A stretch of DNA of 64,000 nucleotides from Nocardia sp. MH4 (GTDB lineage: Bacteria > Actinomycetota > Actinomycetes > Mycobacteriales > Mycobacteriaceae), in contig NZ_LPNR01000124.1 in assembly GCF_019266065.1 (NCBI RefSeq), positions 76,580-140,579 on the forward strand. Direction: 5' to 3'. This document shows, piece after piece, positions 7,907-14,373 of this stretch. Position 1 is the first letter of the stretch; each line of letters starts with the position of its first letter. The position numbers and the translations under genes are program-made. Below the pieces are notes generated by a model. That model made no database searches. It was not told the DNA's origin and saw nothing but the letters and a program-made list of their open reading frames with translations.

Positions 7907-8725
7907 TTACTTTCCGTCCGCGAAGCGGTCGAGGGTGCTACGGACGTCCGGCCCCTGGGTCTGGCGCTCGAGGTAGTGCCGCTCGGTCGTAGCCAGCTGG
8001 GCGTGGGACAACTGCGCCTGAGCCTGGGTCGCGCCGAGCTCGTTCCGAACGACGGTCGCCACCGTGCGGCGGAAGCTGTAGGGGGTCACCCACGCGAGTT
8101 CTTCGGGCAACGCCGCCCGCAATGACCGACGCAGGTTTCCGAGACTCATCCACCCGCCATCACGATTGCTGAACACCGGCCCGTCCTCGGTCACCGCCTC
8201 GCTGAACAACGAGGTGAGTGCTTCAACCGCCAGCTTGGGCAGCACGACGGTGTGATCCGGTGCGTTTCCCTTGCGATGATCCTGGCGGTGCAGCGCCTTC
8301 CCCTCGGCGCGGCCGTGGTCCACGATGGTCCCGGCGACGGTGAATGTCGGCGGGTCGGCCAGCAGATCAACGTCCGACCAGCGCAACGACAGCACCTCAT
8401 TCGGCCGGCATCCCGTCGAGGCGCCTGCGGCGGCGCGTGCGCGCCGCCGCCGCGCTACGACGCGCAACGGGTCTTGCTCGTACCTCACCGCCCCGGCGCG
8501 TCGGCACGTCGACGGCGTGCACGCGCTATCAGCAGGCGGCCCGGACTCCCGACAGCTCAGACAGCATCCACCCAAGCCGATGACGAGGACCGACCACGGT
8601 CCCGATCGGAATTGCTGAACGGAATTCCCGAGCACGAATCGGCCGGCAACTGCCCCGATCGACGGCCACCAGCGCACCGACTCCCATACGGTGCTGCCGC
8701 ACGAGCTCCGCTCGCTTGCCTCCAA
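7907..8725 (-). CDS. int: Truncated tyrosine recombinase (integrase), likely non-functional
   Basis: Residues from about 103 to the end form a tyrosine-recombinase catalytic domain. Box I is visible in 'STGCRPNEVLSLRWSDVDLL' with the first catalytic Arg, the conserved Lys region follows, then 'TPYSFRRTVATVV' with the second Arg, and 'LSHAQLATTERHYLE' with the nucleophilic Tyr. The usual His of the H-x-x-R box is Tyr here (TPY in place of TPH). The roughly 100 residues before box I do not look like a SAM-like core-binding or arm-binding domain and are rich in Arg/Ala, so the true N-terminal half (normally about 200 residues) is missing. The start codon is therefore arbitrary. Its 3' end lies next to the left attachment site, as is usual for an element of this type. 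Confidence 0.75.
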   Translation of the reverse strand: MEASERSSCGSTVWESVRWWPSIGAVAGRFVLGNSVQQFRSGPWSVLVIGLGGCCLSCRESGPPADSACTPSTCRRAGAVRYEQDPLRVVARRRRARAAAGASTGCRPNEVLSLRWSDVDLLADPPTFTVAGTIVDHGRAEGKALHRQDHRKGNAPDHTVVLPKLAVEALTSLFSEAVTEDGPVFSNRDGGWMSLGNLRRSLRAALPEELAWVTPYSFRRTVATVVRNELGATQAQAQLSHAQLATTERHYLERQTQGPDVRSTLDRFADGK

Positions 8726-9125
8726 GGACCAGCCTGCCGGACCTGCCTACCAGGTCACCACGTGCGATCCGGTAGGCAAGGATGCTCGGCTTCTCTGCCT
8801 GATCACCATGCCGCTCACCAGGTGCGAGTGAATTGCTGAACGAAAGCCGCGGGGAGGTCGGTGGTTATCGCGACTGTTGGCCGCGTGGCCCTGGTCTGGG
8901 TCGGCCTGCATTGTGTTCGCGCGCCACTCACGCGTCAAGGGCGCCTGCGGCGTCACTACGTGATGGCTATCGCCACCCTTGACCCGCGAGCCTCTGCGCA
9001 CGAAGGGCAGGCCCTACGGGGCAGGCGGGTAGCCAGCCCCCTCCATGCGCAGGCCAACCCAGACCAGGGCCAAGGTCATGAACTGTCACACACAGGGTTG
9101 GGAGAGGTTGGCAAACGGCACACCG
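8726..9125. other. 400-bp region without a supported gene, inside the element
   Basis: This stretch lies between the integrase fragment and the membrane-protein gene. Open frames exist on both strands but show no domain, no ribosome site and no consistent codon bias. It may hold the decayed 5' part of the integrase gene or lost control genes. Confidence 0.45.
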
Positions 9126-9809
9126 TCACTCGACTTTTCGTGCCAGACCACCATCTGTGTCGACTTCCCATCGCACGCCAGACTCATCGGTATAACGCAC
9201 TGCAACGTAGTCGGCCGGAACGGCGTCCCAGTCCTTTGGGAACATCGTCAGAACCTCGTCAGGCTTCAGCACCTGAATCGGCAGCGCGTCGATGACCTCG
9301 GCTCTTGGCTCTTCGCCAGGTTCGTAGATACCGAACTGTCGATCCAGCTCTGGGACGGCGACCTCCTGGCCCTCCTGGACGACCCGAACAATCTCGATCT
9401 CGAACAAGCGTGACCTGCGCCGATTTCGCACCGACACGCCAGCCCGCGTGTCTCCTGGCCTGATCCGGACTGCGGGTGCCAACTGCCGAGCCTCGATCCG
9501 TACCAAGGCTGCCTCACGAGCGAAATCGGCAGCTTGCTCTGCGCGTTCTTTTGCACGCAGCTGATCAGCCCGGCGCCGGTCGGAGGTCGCGATCCAGAGC
9601 GCAATCACGGCTGCGACGAAGCTACCAATTCCTCCCACCCATTGGCCAATACCCGCGTACCAGTCCGCGTCCTTTACCCGGTCCATCGTGAACTTCGTTC
9701 CCGCCAGAAGCGCTACTGTCACCGCGACCACGCCGCACACCGACCAGAACCAAACACCCCGTGCGCGAATCCATGTCGCCGTGCGACTTCGCACAGACTG
9801 CTCGGTCAT
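9126..9809 (-). CDS. Two-helix membrane protein of unknown function (element cargo)
   Basis: A 227-residue protein with a short cytoplasmic N-terminus, a transmembrane segment at about residues 20-40 (FWSVCGVVAVTVALLAGTKF), a second at about 53-70 (YAGIGQWVGGIGSFVAAVIA then LWIATSD), a charged, coiled-coil-like stretch 'RRRADQLRAKERAEQAADFA' and a soluble beta-rich C-terminal half. I do not recognise a named family. The two-helix-plus-soluble-domain plan recalls small phage- or plasmid-linked membrane sensors. It starts at ATG 9809 and lies 27 bp from the stop of the upstream DUF4160 gene, which suggests a shared transcript. Confidence 0.65.
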   Translation of the reverse strand: MTEQSVRSRTATWIRARGVWFWSVCGVVAVTVALLAGTKFTMDRVKDADWYAGIGQWVGGIGSFVAAVIALWIATSDRRRADQLRAKERAEQAADFAREAALVRIEARQLAPAVRIRPGDTRAGVSVRNRRRSRLFEIEIVRVVQEGQEVAVPELDRQFGIYEPGEEPRAEVIDALPIQVLKPDEVLTMFPKDWDAVPADYVAVRYTDESGVRWEVDTDGGLARKVE

Positions 9810-9836
9810 CGTTGCCTCCAGACTCTCTGTGCAACC

Positions 9837-10325
9837 TTAGGTGAGGAGGACGACAGAACCACCATGGTTCTTCGTCCACCAGCCCGCGAGAAGTTGGTGG
9901 TGCTCGACGACGAGCGCCTTGATATTCCTCAGCTGCTTCCGATCCACCCAGGGTGGCAGGTCACCCACAGATTCGCCGGTCTCGAGGTTGATCTTTACGT
10001 TCTGGCTGTCCGGCGCAGACTTCTTCAAGATGTGGACATGAGGCGGCGGATGATCGTTCGGCCACACATGGACGCTGATCCCACCATCGAACATCCTCCC
10101 CTCCGCGACCAAGGCGGTGATGAATCCCTGCGAGTCGAGCGCCATTGGCCAGTCATGTTTGTTCTCGCCGAATTCGTACAACGCGATGTTCACGAGTCGG
10201 CTAAGAACATCTTCAGCTTCTAGGCGACTTTCGGACTCGGCCAGCTCCCAGCCGCGGGCAGTAGCGAGGTTCCGGCGCGCCCGCTCATATGGCGTGAGAT
10301 CGTCGTCTTTCATCGCGCACAACAT
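9837..10325 (-). CDS. DUF4160-like protein (element cargo)
   Basis: A 162-residue protein whose C-terminal half contains the DUF4160 signature: 'GGISVHVWPNDHPPPHVHIL' (residues 81-100), then 'VKINLETGESVG' and 'NIKALVVEHHQLLAGWW'. Stand-alone DUF4160 proteins are about 80-100 residues and often sit beside a DUF2442 partner in putative toxin-antitoxin-like pairs. Here a further 75-residue helical N-terminus is present and no DUF2442 partner is seen. Two ATG codons are possible, at 10325 and 10313; neither has a clear ribosome site. It is followed closely by the membrane-protein gene. Confidence 0.7.
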   Translation of the reverse strand: MLCAMKDDDLTPYERARRNLATARGWELAESESRLEAEDVLSRLVNIALYEFGENKHDWPMALDSQGFITALVAEGRMFDGGISVHVWPNDHPPPHVHILKKSAPDSQNVKINLETGESVGDLPPWVDRKQLRNIKALVVEHHQLLAGWWTKNHGGSVVLLT

Positions 10326-10650
10326 ACAGTCAAAGACTCAGCGCTGCACCAGAGTGAACGGCGTCTAAGCCCGTGCACCTACTGACCCGTCCCCGTCTCA
10401 GGCGCGGGCCCCACCGGCGCGCAAGCGAAGGGATCAGGCCACCCGTTAGCCCGTTTGGAACATCCGATCATCGCTAGGAGCGTCTGCCCTCGTGCCCCGT
10501 TCGTGCCCCGAGCCAGGGGCAAAGGCGGTAAATCTGGGTACCCCACGCGCAACCGCCAGCGCACGTCAGACCGTCATTCCCGCCTATTCGCCTGCTTCCC
10601 AAGCCAGCCCCCTTCATGCGCCAGCCCGGCCCAGGGCCAAGACCGACAGC
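10326..10650. other. 325-bp region without a supported gene, inside the element
   Basis: No convincing gene lies between the two cargo genes. It contains a short tandem of GTGCCCCGTTC-like sequence near 10491-10512 but no clear hairpin or promoter that I can defend. Confidence 0.4.
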
Positions 10651-11376
10651 TTAGTTGCCGTGTCGCCGTGCGGCTTCATACGACAGCCACGCCAAGACGA
10701 GCTTGGAGATGAACTGCCGCGCGTCATCTTGGGACCATCTCACTTTCAGCTCCGGGCGGAGAGGGCGGGCATGCCGTCCGTCTCGATGCTCACCGGTTGC
10801 ACCAGGATGGTTCGCCGATGAGGTAAATCGGGTCTCGTCCGCCCTGCTGATTCCCAAGTCTTTCCGGCGGACCCCCTCCGGTACGTGGTGCGTCACGATC
10901 TCGAACACCTTGTACATCTCGCCCCACCCGAGCAACCCAGGCTTGCCCATCATGTCGAGTGCTTCAGCTAGGTCTGGAACGGACGCAGCCACCTGCACAT
11001 AGACCGGCTCAGCTGGGGGCGGAGGCGGCACTTCGCGCCCGTTAGCGTCGCGCACGACAACCACGGCCGTCATCGTGAACCTCATCTCGAACGCGGCATC
11101 GACCGTGACAACTGCGTCCTTGCCGTCGTTGTAGCGGCCAGCGAGGTTGACCGGGCGATAGTTTGAGTCGACCGCCCGAGCCACACCATTTACTCGCGCC
11201 AGAACTCGGGTGGCGACCTCCCTGAATGAGTGAAGGTCGGGGCAAGCATCGAGCTCTGCGGCGGCGAGGTAAAAGCCGTCACCGTCCTGCACTATGCGCA
11301 CGTCACCCGTCGACAAGCGGCTTGCTAGGGCGCTCAAACTGGGAGCATCACCGGCGAGCCAAGCCTTCACAGTCAC
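10651..11376 (-). CDS. Protein of unknown function (element cargo)
   Basis: A 241-residue protein from the GTG at 11376, chosen because AGAGG lies about 10 bases upstream and because the longer frame upstream has poor codon bias. It opens VTVKAWLAGDAPSLSALASR. A central beta-rich segment (about 60-150) contains 'ARAVDSNYRPVNLAGRYNDG', 'MRFTMTAVVVVRD' and a short proline run 'PPPPPAEP'. Later come 'LAEALDMMGKPGLLGWGEMY' and 'KVFEIVTHHV', then a charged C-terminus ending 'AWLSYEAARRHGN'. No catalytic motif or membrane segment is seen. It resembles uncharacterised proteins of mobile elements in actinomycetes only in general style, so I assign no function. Confidence 0.6.
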   Translation of the reverse strand: MTVKAWLAGDAPSLSALASRLSTGDVRIVQDGDGFYLAAAELDACPDLHSFREVATRVLARVNGVARAVDSNYRPVNLAGRYNDGKDAVVTVDAAFEMRFTMTAVVVVRDANGREVPPPPPAEPVYVQVAASVPDLAEALDMMGKPGLLGWGEMYKVFEIVTHHVPEGVRRKDLGISRADETRFTSSANHPGATGEHRDGRHARPLRPELKVRWSQDDARQFISKLVLAWLSYEAARRHGN

Positions 11377-11628
11377 GATACGATCGCCTCTCCGTCTGGC
11401 ACAGTGATTCCAGGACGAAAGCAGCGAGTGTCCGTCCCACCGCTCTCGTACGCAGTTCGTACGCAGCAGCACCAGCCGAAGCCATCACGCACCAACGTAA
11501 GAAATCACATCTTCCCAGGTGGCACCACCGTCACCAACGATGCACACCGAAACCGTTACCAGGGCGGACAGCGGTAGTACGCTCTCCTAAAGCGGGTGTC
11601 GCAGGTTCGGATTCTGCCGAGAGCGCGC

Positions 11629-12462
11629 CTAACGGACCATTGTGTACGTGACTCCGAAGGGGTGCCAATCGTCAACCCAAGTGAAGGTTATCCGCTTTTT
11701 GACTCCGTTTAGTTCCCACTCCATATATGCGGGACGCTGTAGTGATCCGCGGATCGGATTGTCGAGGTTATCAAACTCCTTCGACTCCCTACCTTGATTG
11801 AACAGGGTCAACCCGAAGCCCACACCTGCAAGTTCTACAACGCCGCCACACAGGGCCGTGTCGCAATTTCTAAAAAATGGATGGGCTGACCACCAATTTG
11901 TGGTCACCGAAGCTATGTCGGTGAAGGGATCAAATTTCAGGTAGGAGTTGCCTGGTTCTTTAGCGACGCATAGCCCCCAAGTCTTTGGCCATGCCGCCTT
12001 GTCGAGCAGAAGGTGGACGGCTTCGTCGGTTATTGGGCTGACAACCTTTGAGCCATGGCTGGCGAAGGCAGAGGCGGCAGCATGCGTGGCTAGCAGCTTC
12101 AGAACCCACCTCTGAAAATCGTCGCCTGACACTTCGATGGCTTCACCGTCCCCCCACTCGCCATTTCCATTAAGGTATTGAATTGCAATTTTTCGGAGAA
12201 AGGTTGCGAAATTTAGTGCAGCTTTATCTGCTGGACTTAGGAAGTTGTTGTGCGTAGTGCATAGCACGTTCGCAACAAAATTCTTGGGGCTAACGGGGTG
12301 CGGAATTCCGAAACCGTGGTCATGAAGAATTTTGATCTCTGGATCATCGAACGTATACAGTTTTATTAGGCTGTGGGATACGAAATGTTCACCCGATATC
12401 TTGGATGAGCAGCCGCCATGCAAATTGGCGTAACACTTTGGGTGGCGATAGTCGTCGGTCAC
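11629..12462 (-). CDS. AT-rich HNH-like protein of unknown function (element cargo)
   Basis: A 277-residue protein beginning VTDDYRHPKCYANLHGGCSS. The first 40 residues contain C-x8-C followed by 'KISGEHFVSHSL', a Cys/Glu-His pattern like that of diverged HNH or related zinc-binding nuclease-like proteins, and a further C-x-T-H-N segment (VLCTTHNNFLSPADK) near residue 68. The rest has no motif that I can name. The base composition is clearly lower in GC than every neighbour, with codons such as TTA, ATA and AAA that are rare elsewhere here, so it is likely a recent acquisition. The GTG start overlaps by 4 bp the stop of a short Cys-rich frame, implying translational coupling. A nuclease role is a guess. 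Confidence 0.7.
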   Translation of the reverse strand: MTDDYRHPKCYANLHGGCSSKISGEHFVSHSLIKLYTFDDPEIKILHDHGFGIPHPVSPKNFVANVLCTTHNNFLSPADKAALNFATFLRKIAIQYLNGNGEWGDGEAIEVSGDDFQRWVLKLLATHAAASAFASHGSKVVSPITDEAVHLLLDKAAWPKTWGLCVAKEPGNSYLKFDPFTDIASVTTNWWSAHPFFRNCDTALCGGVVELAGVGFGLTLFNQGRESKEFDNLDNPIRGSLQRPAYMEWELNGVKKRITFTWVDDWHPFGVTYTMVR

Positions 12463-12581
12463 CTTGAGTCCTCATCTCTAGTTCGCTCGGCATGGCACTC
12501 CCGGCATGGACGACACCACCGACAATGCATCCTGTCCTCACCCGAATGATCGCCGTATTGATCGCGTATGTTGCAGGACAA
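12459..12581 (-). CDS. Short Cys-rich (zinc-finger-like) peptide before the HNH-like gene
   Basis: This frame contains Cys pairs: 'MHCRWCRPCRECHAERTRDE' follows an upstream 'SCNIRDQYGDHSGEDR'. The Cys spacing C-x2-C-x2-C-x2-C resembles the small zinc-ribbon proteins found next to HNH genes in actinophages and mobile elements. Its TGA overlaps the GTG of the next gene (GTGA), a typical coupling arrangement. The start is uncertain: TTG at 12581 gives 40 residues and ATG at 12530 gives 23 residues. The evidence is position and Cys pattern only. Confidence 0.4.
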   Translation of the reverse strand: MSCNIRDQYGDHSGEDRMHCRWCRPCRECHAERTRDEDSR

Positions 12582-12798
12582 GTCGAGCAGGCTCTTCCCC
12601 GGCGCTGCAAGGACGGTCGACTCAGTGCTCGCAGTCGTTGTGCGCTGGCGGAGTGTAGGTGGTTGCACCGAAGGCCAGGCAGGTGTGGACGTGATGATGT
12701 CCGCCGAGTCACCGGGCAGTGCATCGCGTGACGAGTACGCGCCTGGCCCCCGAGGCGGTGTCCGTTCGGGCGGAACTGGCGGCCGCTGTGAGCGTTCG

Positions 12799-12818
12799 TT
12801 ACTTTCCCCTTACAAACG
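12799..12818 (+). repeat. Right arm-type repeat of the element
   Basis: A 20-bp sequence differing at one position from 7882-7901, in the same orientation, located about 112 bp inside the right attachment repeat. Confidence 0.6.
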
Positions 12819-12930
12819 CCCCCGGACAAGCGCGGACGGACGAGGACAGCTGTTCGGCTTGGGGCCTGTAAAGTGTTGCGCAACAGCAGAACAGGCGAAC
12901 CGCTGCGGATCGGCGCATACGCGGGAAAGT

Positions 12931-12966
12931 ATCAAGAGGTTAGGGGTTCGAATCCCTTCGGGCGCA
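12931..12966 (+). repeat. attR: right 36-bp attachment repeat (tRNA-Arg 3' fragment)
   Basis: An exact copy of the last 36 nt of tRNA-Arg(ACG). There is no 5' half of a tRNA before it, so it is not a functional gene. Confidence 0.93.
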
Positions 12967-12969
12967 ACA

Positions 12970-13005
12970 AGAAAAGGCTCTCAGTATTCGCTGGGGGCCT
13001 TTTCT
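12970..13005 (+). terminator. Hairpin terminator, probably the original terminator of tRNA-Arg
   Basis: The stem AGAAAAGGC (12970-12978) pairs with GCCTTTTCT (12997-13005), with T residues inside the distal arm. It starts 3 nt after attR, exactly where the tRNA's own terminator would have been before integration. It now also lies near the stop of the convergent gene at 13024. Confidence 0.6.
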
Positions 13006-13023
13006 CATGCTCGGCCGGGTCGG

Positions 13024-13749
13024 CTACTTCCACGCGGGCAGCGGGGGCAGCGGGCCGGTGAGGTCGTGGCCGGGGGAGCGGCCGAGGAGCCAGGCGAGCA
13101 GGGCCGAGGACGGGCCGAGGACGGTGTGGTGCGGGCGGCCGGGGCCGACGGTGGCGATGAAGTCGGTGTCGGTGGCCTGGATGTCGAAGGTGGGGGTTGC
13201 CTCCGGGCGCAGGTTGGCGGAGACGTCGGCGATGGCTTCCGGGAGCAGGCGGGCCACGAAGGACGCGGGCCAGTCGGCGGGGGTGTAGTCGACGCCGAGG
13301 TCGACGTGATGGATCTCGGTCTCGCGCAGGCGCATCCACGGAATCTGGGCGGCGGTGAGCGAGCCGCCCTGCCGGTTGCGCACGACCGCCTGCCAGTCCG
13401 CGGCGGGCATCGTGGTGGCCACCGCTTGCCAGCGGTGCGCCGAGGCGGTGAAGTCGGCGTGCTGGACGGCCAGGTGGCGCGGTGCGCCCGCCTCGATGTC
13501 GGCGTCGCGGAGCGCGGCGCTGGCGTACTGGGGGATCTCGATGCCGGTGCGTGCCCACAGCAGCAGGTTCAGCAGGCTGTCGGCATTGCGCGCCATGTGC
13601 GCGACGACGTGCCCGCGCGTCCAGCCCGGCAGCCGGGACGGTTCGCTCAGCTGGGTATCGGTGAGCGCGCCGATCGCCGCGTCGAAGCGGGCGGTGGAGG
13701 CGGCGACCTGGGTGAGCAGGTCGGTGGGAGTAGCCGTTTCGCTGGTCAC
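13024..13749 (-). CDS. Maleylpyruvate-isomerase-family (mycothiol-dependent, DinB-like) enzyme
   Basis: A 241-residue protein of the MDMPI family. The N-terminal DinB-like four-helix bundle carries the metal-ligand pattern: a first His in 'LPGWTRGHVVAHMARNADSL' (about residues 40-59) and a later 'RLRETEIHHVDLGVDY' with His residues (about 142-157). The C-terminal part (DIQATDTDF onward) corresponds to the MDMPI C-terminal domain. Family members use mycothiol as cofactor for maleylpyruvate isomerisation or unrelated thiol-transfer reactions; many paralogs exist per genome, and no aromatic-degradation genes lie nearby, so the substrate is unknown. ATG at 13749. It is the first intact gene to the right of the tRNA-Arg element. 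Confidence 0.85.
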   Translation of the reverse strand: MTSETATPTDLLTQVAASTARFDAAIGALTDTQLSEPSRLPGWTRGHVVAHMARNADSLLNLLLWARTGIEIPQYASAALRDADIEAGAPRHLAVQHADFTASAHRWQAVATTMPAADWQAVVRNRQGGSLTAAQIPWMRLRETEIHHVDLGVDYTPADWPASFVARLLPEAIADVSANLRPEATPTFDIQATDTDFIATVGPGRPHHTVLGPSSALLAWLLGRSPGHDLTGPLPPLPAWK

Positions 13750-13811
13750 CCGGTCGAGCGTAGTTGCCCTGGTCCGTGCGCACCGCCGTTCACCGCGGTG
13801 TCGGCGCCCCC

Positions 13812-13838
13812 TGTGGATAACCGTGAACCTGTGGACAA
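13812..13838 (-). promoter_or_regulatory. Pair of DnaA-box-like sites
   Basis: TGTGGATAA (13812-13820) and TGTGGACAA (13830-13838) are the complements of TTATCCACA and TTGTCCACA, both matching DnaA-box consensus sequences. They are 18 bp apart and lie in the 143-bp gap between the MDMPI gene start and the RidA gene end. Function is inferred only. Confidence 0.4.
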
Positions 13839-13892
13839 CTGGGGAGTTTTCGGGCTCGACGGCGACGGCGGAGCAGCGGCGCGTGTGACGAT

Positions 13893-14288
13893 TCAGCCGG
13901 CAACGATCGCGTCGGCCTCGATCTCTACCAGGAGCTCGGGAGCGATCAAGCCGGTCACCTGGTACATCGAGGCGGCGGGGCGGATGGTGTCGAAGACGGC
14001 CGAGTGCGCGGCGGCGACTTCGGACCAGCGGGAGATGTCGGTGACGAAGATGCGGGTGCGCACCACATCCCGCAAACTCGCGCCCGCCTGTTCCAGCGCG
14101 GTGGCGATACGGGCGAGGACCTCGGTGGTCTGCGCGCCGATGTCGTCGCCGCCGACGGCGCCACCACCGGGGACGGCGGCGGTCGTTCCGCTCACCACCA
14201 CATGGTCACCGACACGCACGGCCCGCGAGTACCCCACGACATCTTCGAAATCGGAGGCGGAAGCGATGTTCACCCGAGTTGTGGTCAT
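13893..14288 (-). CDS. RidA/YjgF-family protein
   Basis: A 131-residue member of the RidA (YjgF/YER057c/UK114) family of trimeric proteins. True RidA enzymes hydrolyse reactive 2-aminoacrylate. Conserved features are 'YSRAVRVGDHVVVSGTTA' near residue 20 and the late 'VRTRIFVTDISRWSEVAAAH' block with the usual Arg, followed by 'VEIEADAIVAG' at the C-terminus. The family's active-site Arg in an R-x-x-V-x-V-context is present in the form VVRTRIFV, but the C-terminal signature is somewhat diverged, so this may be a RidA-like subgroup rather than the archetype. ATG at 14288; divergent from the phytase-like lipoprotein. Confidence 0.85.
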   Translation of the reverse strand: MTTTRVNIASASDFEDVVGYSRAVRVGDHVVVSGTTAAVPGGGAVGGDDIGAQTTEVLARIATALEQAGASLRDVVRTRIFVTDISRWSEVAAAHSAVFDTIRPAASMYQVTGLIAPELLVEIEADAIVAG

Positions 14289-14373
14289 GGCAGCCAGAAT
14301 GATCCACCGCAGGGTGGATCACAATTCATTTGTCGGTCGGCTGCCGGTCGGCTCGACGCGGTACGCATGGCAG

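Larger units (their letters stand above)
7773..12966. mobile_element. Integrated genetic element in tRNA-Arg(ACG), about 5.2 kb
   Basis: The element is bounded by 36-bp perfect direct repeats made of the tRNA-Arg 3' end (7773-7808 and 12931-12966). Just inside each end is a near-identical 20-bp repeat in the same orientation, as expected for arm-type sites. A tyrosine integrase fragment reads toward the left end. Cargo on the minus strand comprises a membrane protein, a DUF4160 protein, a protein of unknown family, and an AT-rich HNH-like protein with a short Cys-rich frame before it. No plasmid, phage-structural or conjugation genes are seen. The integrase is missing its N-terminal half and one catalytic residue, so the element is probably immobile now. 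All of its genes point toward the tRNA. Confidence 0.88.

Noticed and set aside
8252..8839. Plus-strand frame inside the element
   Set aside because: Antisense to the recognisable integrase domain in part, no motif elsewhere and no ribosome site.
12931..12966. A tRNA-like sequence (T-arm and acceptor 3' strand)
   Set aside because: Only the last 36 nt of tRNA-Arg are present; no 5' acceptor, D-arm or anticodon. It is the attR repeat.
12568..14373. Open frame upstream of the phytase-like lipoprotein, reaching back into the mobile element
   Set aside because: It is antisense to the MDMPI and RidA genes and crosses attR; the lipoprotein signal peptide fixes the real start at 14374.
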